From Vibrio sp. 10N.286.49.B1 (GTDB lineage Bacteria > Pseudomonadota > Gammaproteobacteria > Enterobacterales > Vibrionaceae), in contig NZ_MCUW01000078.1 in NCBI RefSeq assembly GCF_002873335.1, forward strand, positions 1 through 64,000: DNA of 64,000 nucleotides, read 5' to 3'. Within the stretch, counting starts at the first letter, position 1, and each line of letters starts with the position of its first letter. Positions 8,573-16,087 of the stretch are shown here, in pieces. The notes beneath the pieces were generated by a model. It saw only the letters and a program-made list of their open reading frames with translations. It ran no database searches and was not told where the DNA came from. The translations under genes were made by a program, and so were the position numbers.

Positions 8573-9970
8573 ATGCTAAAACGTCGTGTTAAACACACCT
8601 TGGTCGCTTTCCTATCTCTCAATGTTACCGCTTGTGCTGGCCTGACAGCCGGTAATTTGTTCAGCCATTATTCGCAACAAAATGCCACCGTTTATCAAGC
8701 AGTAAAAAATGGACAGTACCAACAAGCTCAATCTGCGTTACCACCAGAGCCTGTTGCCGGTGACATCTTAGATAATCTAGAAAAAGGGCGTGTCGAATTT
8801 TTAGGTCAAGCTTATCCTGAGAGTCAATTGGCCTTAGAGGTCAGTGACAAAGCGGTACGAGTGCAACAAGATAAAGCATTGTTGTCTATTTCTGATGCAG
8901 CGACAAGCGTCGGAGCATTGGCCGTAAACGATAATATTACCGAGTATGTTCCTCCTGATTATGAGCTTGGTTTTTTACATCTTTACCTTGGTTTAAACTA
9001 TATCCAAAAGAATGATCTAGAAGGTGCGCTTGTTGAGGTTCGCAGAGCAAATCAGGTTCAAGAGCGAGCGAGACAATCACGAGAGAAAGACCTGAAATCC
9101 GCAGAGTCAGAGCTGAAACAAAAAGGGATTTCGCCGAATTTAGGTTCTGTGCTATCACGTTACCCAGACGCAGGCAGTAAACTGCAAGCGGTACAAAATG
9201 GCTACCTCCTCTTTCTTTCTGGGTTGCTTTATGAGGCTTCTAACGACCTTAATGGTGCTTATATTGACTATACGCGTGCATTAGCGGTTGCCCCAGACAA
9301 TAAAGCCGTGATTGACGCTGTTATGCGAGTGGCAAAACGTGCGGGTCGACGACAAGCCTTAGATGAATTGAAAAAACAATATGGTGAGCCAGCGTCGTTA
9401 GAGGTGGGTCAAGGTCGCGTTATTGTCCTTGAAGAGCGTGGTGCAGTCAGTGCGATGCAATCATGGAATTTGTCTTTGCCTGTTTATGACAGTCAAGGTA
9501 ATACGGCAATATATAGTATTGCCTTGCCTCATTATGTTCCAAGCCCTCAACCAGCGTATCCCGCGATGACATTAGATGGTAAATCGCTGAAGGGCGATGG
9601 GCTTGTCGATGTTAATTTGATGGCGCAGCAACAGTTGACTGAAAATATGCCAAGCATCTTAGTCCGTCAGGCATTGCGTGTGTACGCAAAAGATCAGATT
9701 CGTAAAAGTACGGCTAAAGATGATGATGTTGGCAATCTATTGTTTAATGTTTGGAACACACTGACTGAACAACCAGATACGAGAAGCTGGCAGACGCTAC
9801 CAAGTACCGTCAACAGTTCAAGTAATATCGTCAAGGCAGGCACTCATACCATCATTGTTGATGGGCAAGACTATACTTTTGATGTAAGAGACAAACAAAC
9901 CACGCTTGTTTGGCTGTCACGCCAGGGTGGCAGTGCTACCATTTGGCATAAACAATTAGGAAGGTTGTAA
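8573..9970 (+). CDS. COG3014-family lipoprotein with TPR-like repeats
   Basis: 465 aa from ATG 8573 (a GTG two codons upstream at 8567 is the alternative; neither has a strong ribosome site). The N-terminus is a lipoprotein signal: basic MLKRRVK, hydrophobic stretch, lipobox NVTAC, with Cys about residue 21. The middle is helical with TPR-like segments (YELGFLHLYLGLNYIQKNDL and YLLFLSGLLYEASNDLNGAY). Role unknown. It overlaps the next gene by one base (TAATG), so the two are co-translated. Its place beside ycfL and lpoB suggests an outer-membrane or cell-wall role (inference). Confidence 0.82.
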   Translation: MLKRRVKHTLVAFLSLNVTACAGLTAGNLFSHYSQQNATVYQAVKNGQYQQAQSALPPEPVAGDILDNLEKGRVEFLGQAYPESQLALEVSDKAVRVQQDKALLSISDAATSVGALAVNDNITEYVPPDYELGFLHLYLGLNYIQKNDLEGALVEVRRANQVQERARQSREKDLKSAESELKQKGISPNLGSVLSRYPDAGSKLQAVQNGYLLFLSGLLYEASNDLNGAYIDYTRALAVAPDNKAVIDAVMRVAKRAGRRQALDELKKQYGEPASLEVGQGRVIVLEERGAVSAMQSWNLSLPVYDSQGNTAIYSIALPHYVPSPQPAYPAMTLDGKSLKGDGLVDVNLMAQQQLTENMPSILVRQALRVYAKDQIRKSTAKDDDVGNLLFNVWNTLTEQPDTRSWQTLPSTVNSSSNIVKAGTHTIIVDGQDYTFDVRDKQTTLVWLSRQGGSATIWHKQLGRL

Positions 9971-10362
9971 TGAAAAAATGGCTATTGAGTATCGGTGTAC
10001 TGCTTGTATTAGTAGGCTGTTCATCTAACAATACATCAGGAATCAAGATAGAAGGTCAAACTCAAGCTGTACTGTATGGCGATGAGAGTATGGGCAGTAA
10101 ATTTTCTATTGATGACATTTCAACGATTGATACGAATGGGCACGCCAGAGGTATTGTTAAGCTGGCAAACAAAACATCGGTTGATCAAATTGTACAATAT
10201 CGGTTTTATTGGTACGACGAACAAGGCTTGGAAGTGAATACGAAACAAGCGCCTTGGAAGCGAGCAATTTTACGCGGTGACGAAACGGTTACCCTGTCAG
10301 AAGTGTCAGTAAATCCGAATGGTAAAGAATTTCGCGTACAACTGCGCGGAGCAGATGAATAA
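9970..10362 (+). CDS. ycfL: YcfL-family lipoprotein
   Basis: 130 aa. Signal peptide with lipobox LVGC (Cys about residue 17), so it is a lipid-anchored envelope protein. The body matches the YcfL/DUF1425 family (YRFYWYDEQGLEVNTKQAPW is typical), a beta-rich fold of unknown activity. It sits between the COG3014 lipoprotein and lpoB, as in E. coli where ycfL precedes lpoB. Its start overlaps the previous stop by one base. Confidence 0.88.
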   Translation: MKKWLLSIGVLLVLVGCSSNNTSGIKIEGQTQAVLYGDESMGSKFSIDDISTIDTNGHARGIVKLANKTSVDQIVQYRFYWYDEQGLEVNTKQAPWKRAILRGDETVTLSEVSVNPNGKEFRVQLRGADE

Positions 10363-10428
10363 CGTAGCCACCTTTTAATTACTCAGTTGAGTAAGAGTTG
10401 GAAAAATTAGCGAGACTAAGGAAAAAAC

Positions 10429-11019
10429 ATGAAAAAGAGTATTATTGCTTTGTTGGGGTTGGCCGTCATTTTAGGTGGTTGTTCAAATCAAGTTAGTTAT
10501 GGTGATTCACAGGCCACTGAAACCACAACGATCGATTTTGGTTCTACCGATTTGCAGAAAATTGCTGGCGATATGGTAGATAGCATGTTGATGTCTGGTT
10601 CAGTCTCTGCCATTACAAGGGACTCACGTCCAATCGTTTTCGTTGAACGAATCAAAAATAAAACAACAGAACATATTGATACTGAGTCTATTACCGACAG
10701 CATTAGTACAAAAATGTTGAACTCAGGTAAATTCCGCTTCGTTGATATGGATCGTGTTGAGTCGGTTCGTGAGCAACTTGATTTCCAAAACAATGATGAG
10801 CTAGTCAATCAAAGTACGGCCATTCAGTTTGGTAAAATGGTCGGTGCACAATACATGCTTTATGGCAACCTAAGCAGCATCGTGAAAGAAGCGGGCAGCG
10901 ATAAAGATGTGTACTACAAGATGACGATGCGTCTTATGGACCTAGAAACGGGGCTTATTGAATGGGCTGATGAGACTGAGATTCGTAAACAAGAATCTCG
11001 CTCAGTGTTAGGCTTCTAA
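10429..11019 (+). CDS. lpoB: Penicillin-binding protein activator LpoB
   Basis: 196 aa. Lipobox LGGC (Cys about residue 18) after a short signal, a short linker, then the conserved LpoB domain (RPIVFVERIKNKTTEHIDTE near 66-85 and FGKMVGAQYMLYGNLSSIV further on). LpoB is an outer-membrane lipoprotein that reaches through the periplasm to stimulate PBP1B peptidoglycan synthesis. The linker is shorter than in E. coli LpoB (213 aa). Good ribosome site AAGGA. Part of the ycfL-lpoB-thiK run. Confidence 0.93.
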   Translation: MKKSIIALLGLAVILGGCSNQVSYGDSQATETTTIDFGSTDLQKIAGDMVDSMLMSGSVSAITRDSRPIVFVERIKNKTTEHIDTESITDSISTKMLNSGKFRFVDMDRVESVREQLDFQNNDELVNQSTAIQFGKMVGAQYMLYGNLSSIVKEAGSDKDVYYKMTMRLMDLETGLIEWADETEIRKQESRSVLGF

Positions 11020-11034
11020 CATCCAAATTAATTG

Positions 11035-12075
11035 ATGATAGATTGGCAACATGCGCTGCAACAGCAACCAGAGCTGTTGCATGCGCAAACTGTGCTAAAT
11101 GAAGTGCCCTTAGGGGCACTTCAGCTTTCTGGCGGGTTAACAAACCGTACTTGGAAAATAGCCACTCAAACGAGAGGTTGGGTGGTGTGGCGAGGTCACA
11201 CCGAAATTAGCGCAGCGTTTGATATTTGCCGAGATAATGAAAAAGCGGTTCTTAACTTGGTATCGCCTTACATCAAGACCAATCAGGTCTTAGGTTACAG
11301 TGAACACGGCGTGTTGCTTGCTTGGGTTGAAGGTTCTCCTGTATCTGAGGCACTATCTGCACAAGATGTCATTGCTTTGTTAGTGAGGGTGCATGCTTGT
11401 CATTATCATACCGAGGCCATTCGTCGTTTCGATTATACGCAAAAAGTCGACCATTATTGGCAGCAGATAAAAGAGTGTGAAGAAAAATCACGCTATAGCA
11501 CGCTCTATCAGAAGTTGAGGTTACCTCCCTCGCTAATGAGCCACCCATCGGCACTTTGCCATTTCGACTTTGGTCATCACAATTTAGTCAACACCAGTAC
11601 GCTTAGCGGTGGTGGTATCATTTGCGATGATAATGCGATCGCTGTGATTGATTGGGAATATGCAGCGATCGCTGACCCACGACTTGATCTTGTTCTTACA
11701 CTTGATATGTTGGGAATGAACCATGAGGAGGGGCTTGAATTGTACATGCGTGAGCAGCGACGTTTAATCCGAAACACACGGCAACAACGCTCCCAAGCTC
11801 TCGATTTACAAGCACACGATTTACAAGCGCCTGATTTGCAAAGACTCGATTTACAGGATCTAGACTTACAAGAGCGCTGCTTTCAAGACTCAAGCTTTCA
11901 AGCACAATGGCGTCATGATATGCGAGTGTGGTCTGATCATGCTCAAATGATGGCACTGCTCTGGTATGTATTGGCTGCTCAGTTGTGGAATAATGACGAT
12001 TTTTTATTCAATGCAGAGCATATTTATCGCCGATTATGCAGAAGTGATCACTGTTTGTCGTTTCTCTCTGATTAA
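11035..12075 (+). CDS. thiK: Thiamine kinase-like phosphotransferase (ThiK/YcfN) with pentapeptide repeats
   Basis: 346 aa from ATG 11035 (a TTG just upstream is the alternative). APH/choline-kinase fold: catalytic loop LCHFDFGHHN at about 174-183 with the active Asp and Asn, and the metal-binding IDWEYAAIADPRLDL at about 206-220. Position between lpoB and ycfP matches E. coli thiK, which phosphorylates thiamine in salvage. Odd: residues about 254-288 are seven tandem pentapeptides (x-D-L-Q-x type), encoded by a 15-bp repeat, inserted before the C-terminal helices. E. coli ThiK (about 274 aa) is much shorter. Substrate is inferred from the family. Confidence 0.78.
   Translation: MIDWQHALQQQPELLHAQTVLNEVPLGALQLSGGLTNRTWKIATQTRGWVVWRGHTEISAAFDICRDNEKAVLNLVSPYIKTNQVLGYSEHGVLLAWVEGSPVSEALSAQDVIALLVRVHACHYHTEAIRRFDYTQKVDHYWQQIKECEEKSRYSTLYQKLRLPPSLMSHPSALCHFDFGHHNLVNTSTLSGGGIICDDNAIAVIDWEYAAIADPRLDLVLTLDMLGMNHEEGLELYMREQRRLIRNTRQQRSQALDLQAHDLQAPDLQRLDLQDLDLQERCFQDSSFQAQWRHDMRVWSDHAQMMALLWYVLAAQLWNNDDFLFNAEHIYRRLCRSDHCLSFLSD
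11794..11898 (+). repeat. 15-bp tandem repeat, seven units, within thiK
   Basis: Seven consecutive 15-nt units beginning CAAG/CAGG, in frame, encoding QALDL QAHDL QAPDL QRLDL and three more diverged units. Re-phased, the peptide fits the pentapeptide-repeat rule (Leu or Phe at the centre, Asp before it). The first five units are most alike and the last two have drifted (centre Phe), as expected of repeat growth from one end. Confidence 0.9.
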
Positions 12076-12157
12076 TACATAGAAATTCACTTTTAAAATA
12101 CGTTGGGCGTGGTAAATTTAAAAAATGCGTACCATATAGGAATAATTGAGAGGTACT

Positions 12158-12697
12158 ATGATTATCTATCTTCACGGCTATGACTCGAGTAGCCCGGGCA
12201 ACCACGAAAAAATATTACAGCTACAGTTCATCGATGATGATGTCCGTTTCGTAAATTACAGCACATTGCATCCTAAGCATGACATGCAGCATTTGCTTAA
12301 AGAAGTCCATAAACTGATTGAGCAATCTGACGACAAAGCACCCTTAATCTGTGGTGTGGGGCTTGGGGGGTTTTGGGCTGAGCGCATTGGTTTTTTATGT
12401 GGCATAAAACAGGTGATTTTCAATCCTAACTTGCGTCCTCAACTCAATATGCAAGGAAGAATCGATCGTCCAGAAGAATATGAAGACATTGCAACCAAGT
12501 GTGTTGATGAATTCCGTGCTAAGAATGGCAGCCAATGTTTGGTCATTTTGTCTCGCAATGATGAGATTCATGACAATCAAAAAACGGCCGATGCACTAGG
12601 CGGTTTCTACGATGTCATCTGGGACGAAATAGAACCTCATAAATTCAAAAAAATCTCGCAGCATTTACAGGTAATGAAAGCATTTAAAGGGGCATAG
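12158..12697 (+). CDS. ycfP: YcfP/UPF0227 family esterase-like protein
   Basis: 179 aa from ATG 12158, chosen because GAGAGG lies just upstream and because YcfP proteins begin MIIYLHGY; a longer reading from TTG 12146 is unlikely. Alpha/beta-hydrolase-like: the [14 protein letters not shown]-terminus and the [15 protein letters not shown] elbow, where the usual Gly-x-Ser-x-Gly nucleophile is Gly-Val-Gly-Leu-Gly. The apparent lack of the serine suggests it may not be a classic esterase. It lies between thiK and ndh as in E. coli, but without nagZ in between. Confidence 0.9.
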   Translation: MIIYLHGYDSSSPGNHEKILQLQFIDDDVRFVNYSTLHPKHDMQHLLKEVHKLIEQSDDKAPLICGVGLGGFWAERIGFLCGIKQVIFNPNLRPQLNMQGRIDRPEEYEDIATKCVDEFRAKNGSQCLVILSRNDEIHDNQKTADALGGFYDVIWDEIEPHKFKKISQHLQVMKAFKGA

Positions 12698-12738
12698 CCT
12701 GATATTTGCTTCTCAGACGTGAGATGTGCAATCGATAT

Positions 12739-12766
12739 AAGCAGCGTTTTTCGCTGCTTTTTTTTG
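12739..12766 (+). terminator. Rho-independent terminator after ycfP
   Basis: Stem AAGCAGCG (12739-12746) / CGCTGCTT (12752-12759) with loop TTTTT, followed by a long T run. Confidence 0.88.
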
Positions 12767-12802
12767 TCTGTTGTCTGGCATTTTGCACTGATCGATGGCG
12801 TA

Positions 12803-12826
12803 TTTGTTGATTAATAACTCAACAAA
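12803..12826. promoter_or_regulatory. Inverted repeat upstream of ndh promoter
   Basis: Perfect 8-bp dyad TTTGTTGA (12803-12810) / TCAACAAA (12819-12826) with an 8-nt spacer. It lies 36 nt upstream of the proposed ndh -35 box, a position suited to an activator or an upstream repressor. It contains FNR half-site-like TTGAT and CTCAA elements but not FNR spacing. The binding protein is unknown. Confidence 0.45.
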
Positions 12827-12861
12827 CGATCGGTGATCTGAAAAATAATTCCATTCATTAG

Positions 12862-12889
12862 TTGCGGTCATTAATTTGCTCTATATAAT
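12862..12889 (+). promoter_or_regulatory. Predicted sigma-70 promoter of ndh
   Basis: A -35-like TTGCGG (12862-12867), a 16-nt spacer and a consensus TATAAT (12884-12889). Transcription would start near 12896, giving an untranslated leader of about 230 nt before the TTG start of ndh. Confidence 0.55.
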
Positions 12890-12907
12890 AAATCCACTCC
12901 ACATTTG

Positions 12908-12921
12908 TTGATAAATATCAA
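12908..12921. promoter_or_regulatory. FNR box at the ndh promoter
   Basis: TTGATAAATATCAA is a perfect match to the FNR consensus TTGAT-N4-ATCAA. It is centred about 18 nt downstream of the predicted start site, where bound FNR would block transcription. In E. coli FNR represses ndh anaerobically, which fits this reading. Confidence 0.75.
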
Positions 12922-13123
12922 AAAAAGTTTAGAGCAAGAAGAAAACTTGCCCCGAGATGTTCAAGATCATAATTTTTTGGACGAAAACGTGACGTTAAGC
13001 AGCTGCTGTACCGATTTAGGGTCGCTGAAGACCCAGAGCAATTCGCTCATAATGAAAGAATTTTTAGTGGTTTGAGTTACTCGAGCTACACCCCATTTTT
13101 TCACTTTTTAGAGGATAGCCATT
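12922..13123 (+). promoter_or_regulatory. Long ndh leader
   Basis: Non-coding region (the whole ycfP-ndh gap is 426 nt). It contains a small hairpin, GGGTC (13019-13023) / GACCC (13030-13034), and a GAGGAT ribosome site at 13111-13116 just before the TTG start. No known riboswitch was recognised. Confidence 0.35.
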
Positions 13124-14413
13124 TTGACAAATATTGTCGTAGTAGGCGGAGGCGCTGGCGGGTTAGAGCTTGCGACTAAATTAGGTCGTACACTTGGAAG
13201 AAAGAAACGAGCGAATATCACGCTTGTTGATCGTAAAGCGAGCCACTTGTGGAAGCCGCTGTTACATGAGGTAGCAACCGGTTCGTTAGATGAAGGCGTT
13301 GATGCGTTGAGCTACCGAGCTCACGCAAAAAATCATCATTTTGATTTTCAAATGGGTAGCTTGAAAGCTATCAACCGCGAAAAAAAGTGTATTGAACTTA
13401 GCGAACTTAAAGACGAACAGGGCTCATTGTTAATGCCTGCTCGTGATATTGATTATGACATCCTCGTGTTGGCAATTGGCTCGACTTCCAATGATTTCAA
13501 CACTCCAGGGGTACGTGATAACTGCATTTTCTTGGATAGCCCAGAGCAAGCTCACCGTTTCCGCACCGAAATGAACAACGAATTTTTAAAACTGCACGCT
13601 AAAAGTGGCCAGGGTACCGTCGATATTGCCATTGTTGGAGCGGGCGCTACGGGTGTTGAGCTCTCAGCTGAGTTGCATAACGCAGTGAAAGAGTTGCGCA
13701 CTTATGGCTTCGGTGATTTAGACTCAAGTAAGCTTAATGTAAACCTCGTTGAGGCGGGAGAGCGCATACTCCCTGCATTACCTCCTAGAATCTCCTCTGC
13801 GGCGCACTCCGAGCTTACTAAGCTTGGTGTAACGGTTCGTACTTCTACAATGGTGACTCAGGCGGACGCCGAAGGTCTAACGACAAAAGATGGTGAGCGT
13901 ATACCTGCACAAATTATGGTGTGGGCCGCTGGTATCAAAGCGCCCGATTTCATGAAGGATATTGCAGGCTTAGAGACCAATCGTATTAACCAGCTGGTCG
14001 TTAAAAACACGCTACAAACCACTCGCGATGATGACATTTTTGTTATTGGTGATTTAGCGCAATGCACCCAAGCGGATGGGTCATTTGTACCGCCGCGTGC
14101 ACAAGCGGCGCACCAAATGGCGAGCAGAGCATTTAGTAACGTTGTAGCGAAGCTGTCAAACCGTGACCTCAAAGCTTATGAATATAGCGATCACGGTTCA
14201 CTGGTTTCATTGAGCCGTTTCTCGACAGTGGGTAGCTTGATGGGTAACTTGACGAAAGGCTCTATGATGGTAGAAGGGCGTATTGCGCGCGTTGTCTATA
14301 TCTCGCTTTATCGAATGCACCAAGTGGCGCTGCATGGTGTGGTGAAAACTGGGCTTATGATGCTTGTTGGCCGAATCAACCGAGTGTTGAGACCGAATCT
14401 TAAGCTGCACTAA
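13124..14413 (+). CDS. ndh: Type II NADH dehydrogenase (NADH:quinone oxidoreductase)
   Basis: 429 aa starting at TTG 13124, supported by GAGGAT upstream and by the family N-terminus [16 protein letters not shown]. Two Rossmann dinucleotide folds: FAD-binding GGGAGG at about 8-13 and NADH-binding [14 protein letters not shown] at about 168-181. The C-terminal region is amphipathic for membrane attachment. It passes electrons from NADH to quinone without pumping ions. Preceded by a consensus FNR box, so probably repressed without oxygen. Terminates at 14484-14515. Confidence 0.96.
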   Translation: MTNIVVVGGGAGGLELATKLGRTLGRKKRANITLVDRKASHLWKPLLHEVATGSLDEGVDALSYRAHAKNHHFDFQMGSLKAINREKKCIELSELKDEQGSLLMPARDIDYDILVLAIGSTSNDFNTPGVRDNCIFLDSPEQAHRFRTEMNNEFLKLHAKSGQGTVDIAIVGAGATGVELSAELHNAVKELRTYGFGDLDSSKLNVNLVEAGERILPALPPRISSAAHSELTKLGVTVRTSTMVTQADAEGLTTKDGERIPAQIMVWAAGIKAPDFMKDIAGLETNRINQLVVKNTLQTTRDDDIFVIGDLAQCTQADGSFVPPRAQAAHQMASRAFSNVVAKLSNRDLKAYEYSDHGSLVSLSRFSTVGSLMGNLTKGSMMVEGRIARVVYISLYRMHQVALHGVVKTGLMMLVGRINRVLRPNLKLH

Positions 14414-14483
14414 TCAAGCTCATAAATTTAGCGGTGCTGTCGTGGTCAACATGTTTCGGAACCCTGAATAAGTCAGATGATTG

Positions 14484-14517
14484 AATAAGGCACCCATTTG
14501 GGTGCCTTATTTTTTTG
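14484..14517. terminator. Two-way terminator between ndh and the acetyltransferase
   Basis: Perfect 12-bp stem AATAAGGCACCC (14484-14495) / GGGTGCCTTATT (14500-14511), loop ATTT, then T run. The stop codon of the convergent acetyltransferase (14507-14509) lies inside the stem. Confidence 0.92.
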
Positions 14518-15052
14518 GCGGTACTAGAGAATAAACGAGTCCGGTTTTAGGCTGTCCATTAAAAATGAATCGGTTTTCGGCCTGGCACTCATAGCTCGCA
14601 CCAATACGTATTGCTAAATCTTGGCTGGGTTGGTTGTTTGGGTCACACACTATTTCTAATCGCGTGAGTAATAAACTGACAAAACTAAACTCGACTAATG
14701 CTTCAAGTCCTTCTTTGGCATAGCCTTGGGATTGCGCTGAATCGGCCAACCAATAGCCCAAGCTGCCCATATTAAAGGTGTGATAGAACTCATTGAGTGC
14801 CACCATGCCCACGAATGAACCCGAATCTCTTTCAAAAAGTCCAAACCCGAACGATTGAGCTTTAATCCAATTGACTCTTGTCGCCCCAATAAAGTCTTGC
14901 GCTTCTTGAGTACTAAAACCAGCGTGGCACCAATCAATCCAGCGGTGCAGTGATGGTGAATGACGAATGGCATGAGCGACCTCTATTGCGTCCTCTTGTG
15001 TGAGTAAGCGTAAGCACAATCTAGGGGTATAGATACAATAATTGGTGTTCAT
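14507..15052 (-). CDS. GNAT-family N-acetyltransferase (RimJ/RimL-like)
   Basis: 181 aa, whole-length GNAT domain of the RimJ/RimL type: N-terminal YTPRLCLRLLTQEDAIEVAH, the central GSLGYWLADSAQSQGYAKEG covering the acetyl-CoA-binding Q/RxxGxA/G motif, and the C-terminal RIGASYECQAENRFIFNGQ. RimJ/L-like enzymes acetylate ribosomal protein N-termini or, in relatives, small amines. The substrate cannot be told from sequence. Convergent with ndh and sharing its terminator. Confidence 0.88.
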   Translation of the reverse strand: MNTNYCIYTPRLCLRLLTQEDAIEVAHAIRHSPSLHRWIDWCHAGFSTQEAQDFIGATRVNWIKAQSFGFGLFERDSGSFVGMVALNEFYHTFNMGSLGYWLADSAQSQGYAKEGLEALVEFSFVSLLLTRLEIVCDPNNQPSQDLAIRIGASYECQAENRFIFNGQPKTGLVYSLVPPKK

Positions 15053-15115
15053 AGTGTGGGATGTCGATTGATGACGATAGTCATAGCGGGCTGAATATCG
15101 TGTGTTGCGGAATAA

Positions 15116-15141
15116 AGAAAAGGCCCATATTTGGGCCTCTT
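15116..15141 (-). terminator. Rho-independent terminator of csiV
   Basis: Stem AGGCCC / GGGCCT type, with GGCCC at 15122-15126 and GGGCC at 15133-15137 and a short AT-rich loop. On the minus strand it is followed by TTTTCTTTATTCC. It closes the plzB-mfd-csiV transcript. Confidence 0.78.
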
Positions 15142-15142
15142 A

Positions 15143-15949
15143 CTAGTTAGCCACTCTTCTTACTTGAATGATCATCCCTAACAGAGGGTGATCTAAGTAG
15201 TGAGTTTCGTTACTGCGCATGCGTCGCTTTTGATCGAGGCGATAGTCTTTCAAAAAGGTTTGCACCTCGGTCTGTACTTCGACTTCTTGCAGGTTACCGG
15301 CGATGACATTATTGTCTGGCTCTGAAGCATCGCCAGTTGCCAATGGAGCCATCTGTTCGGCATCACTCTCTTGAATAGGGGTAGGGCCCGCTATCACGAC
15401 TTCTTTACTGCTTGGCGATTTTAAATCGAGTTGGGCTTCTGCGTACAAGTAGTGCTGAACGTAGATTTGCAGTTTGCCATCAAGTTCATAAAGCGGTTTA
15501 TCGATGGCCACTTCTGTGACGCCGTCAACGGGAGAAGACTGATTGTCATTACTGCCTTTTACGCTGCCGTTGGTGTTGAACGTCGAAGAATAGTCTTTGC
15601 CAGCTCGAATATGAAAACTAGGCGCCGAGGCTTTTCCTTGATCGCCTTGACGCCACGCTTTATGTAAGAGGACAGAGTAACCAGCATGCTTTTTCAGCTT
15701 TGCCACTTCGTCATTTAACTGATAGGCGGAATAAGGCAGCATTTTCACACCTTTTGACGCCCGATAATTGGCATCATTCATGGCACCACTGCGTTTAAAG
15801 TCGATCTGTGTGAGGTCATTTGGCCAAGACTCATTAACCTTTTCAGGATTCACGGCACGCTTAAAAATGATCACTTCAATATCAAACTGTCGCTGTGCCA
15901 AACTTGGCATAGAAACTAATAGGAGCAGCAGTGGGATCAACTTTTTCAT
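15143..15949 (-). CDS. csiV: CsiV-type peptidoglycan-binding periplasmic protein
   Basis: 268 aa from ATG 15949 (ribosome site GGAGAAAG), with signal peptide MKKLIPLLLLLVSMPSLAQ. The mature N-terminus FDIEVIIFKRAVNPEKVNES is typical of the CsiV family. In V. cholerae CsiV binds peptidoglycan and is needed for PBP1A function with LpoA (family knowledge). A longer reading from 16033 would bury the signal peptide. Downstream of mfd, as in other vibrios. The C-terminal half is acidic and low in complexity. Name given from family pattern, not from a search. Confidence 0.8.
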   Translation of the reverse strand: MKKLIPLLLLLVSMPSLAQRQFDIEVIIFKRAVNPEKVNESWPNDLTQIDFKRSGAMNDANYRASKGVKMLPYSAYQLNDEVAKLKKHAGYSVLLHKAWRQGDQGKASAPSFHIRAGKDYSSTFNTNGSVKGSNDNQSSPVDGVTEVAIDKPLYELDGKLQIYVQHYLYAEAQLDLKSPSSKEVVIAGPTPIQESDAEQMAPLATGDASEPDNNVIAGNLQEVEVQTEVQTFLKDYRLDQKRRMRSNETHYLDHPLLGMIIQVRRVAN

Positions 15950-16087
15950 TCTTTCTCCATTGATTGACACTATCGTTGTGTTCAACCACATTATATCAAC
16001 TAATACAGGGTGTTGCCGAGACAATTCCATCACACGTTACTCAACACCCTTTAGCACGTTGTTGTCTTGATTGGTTTCAATCCTAAA

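Noticed and set aside
12146..12157. TTG start for ycfP four codons upstream
   Set aside because: The GAGAGG ribosome site lies between this TTG and ATG 12158, and family members begin MIIYLHGY.
16034..16087. Longer N-terminus for csiV from 16033
   Set aside because: It would place 28 polar residues before a clear signal peptide; ATG 15949 has a good ribosome site.
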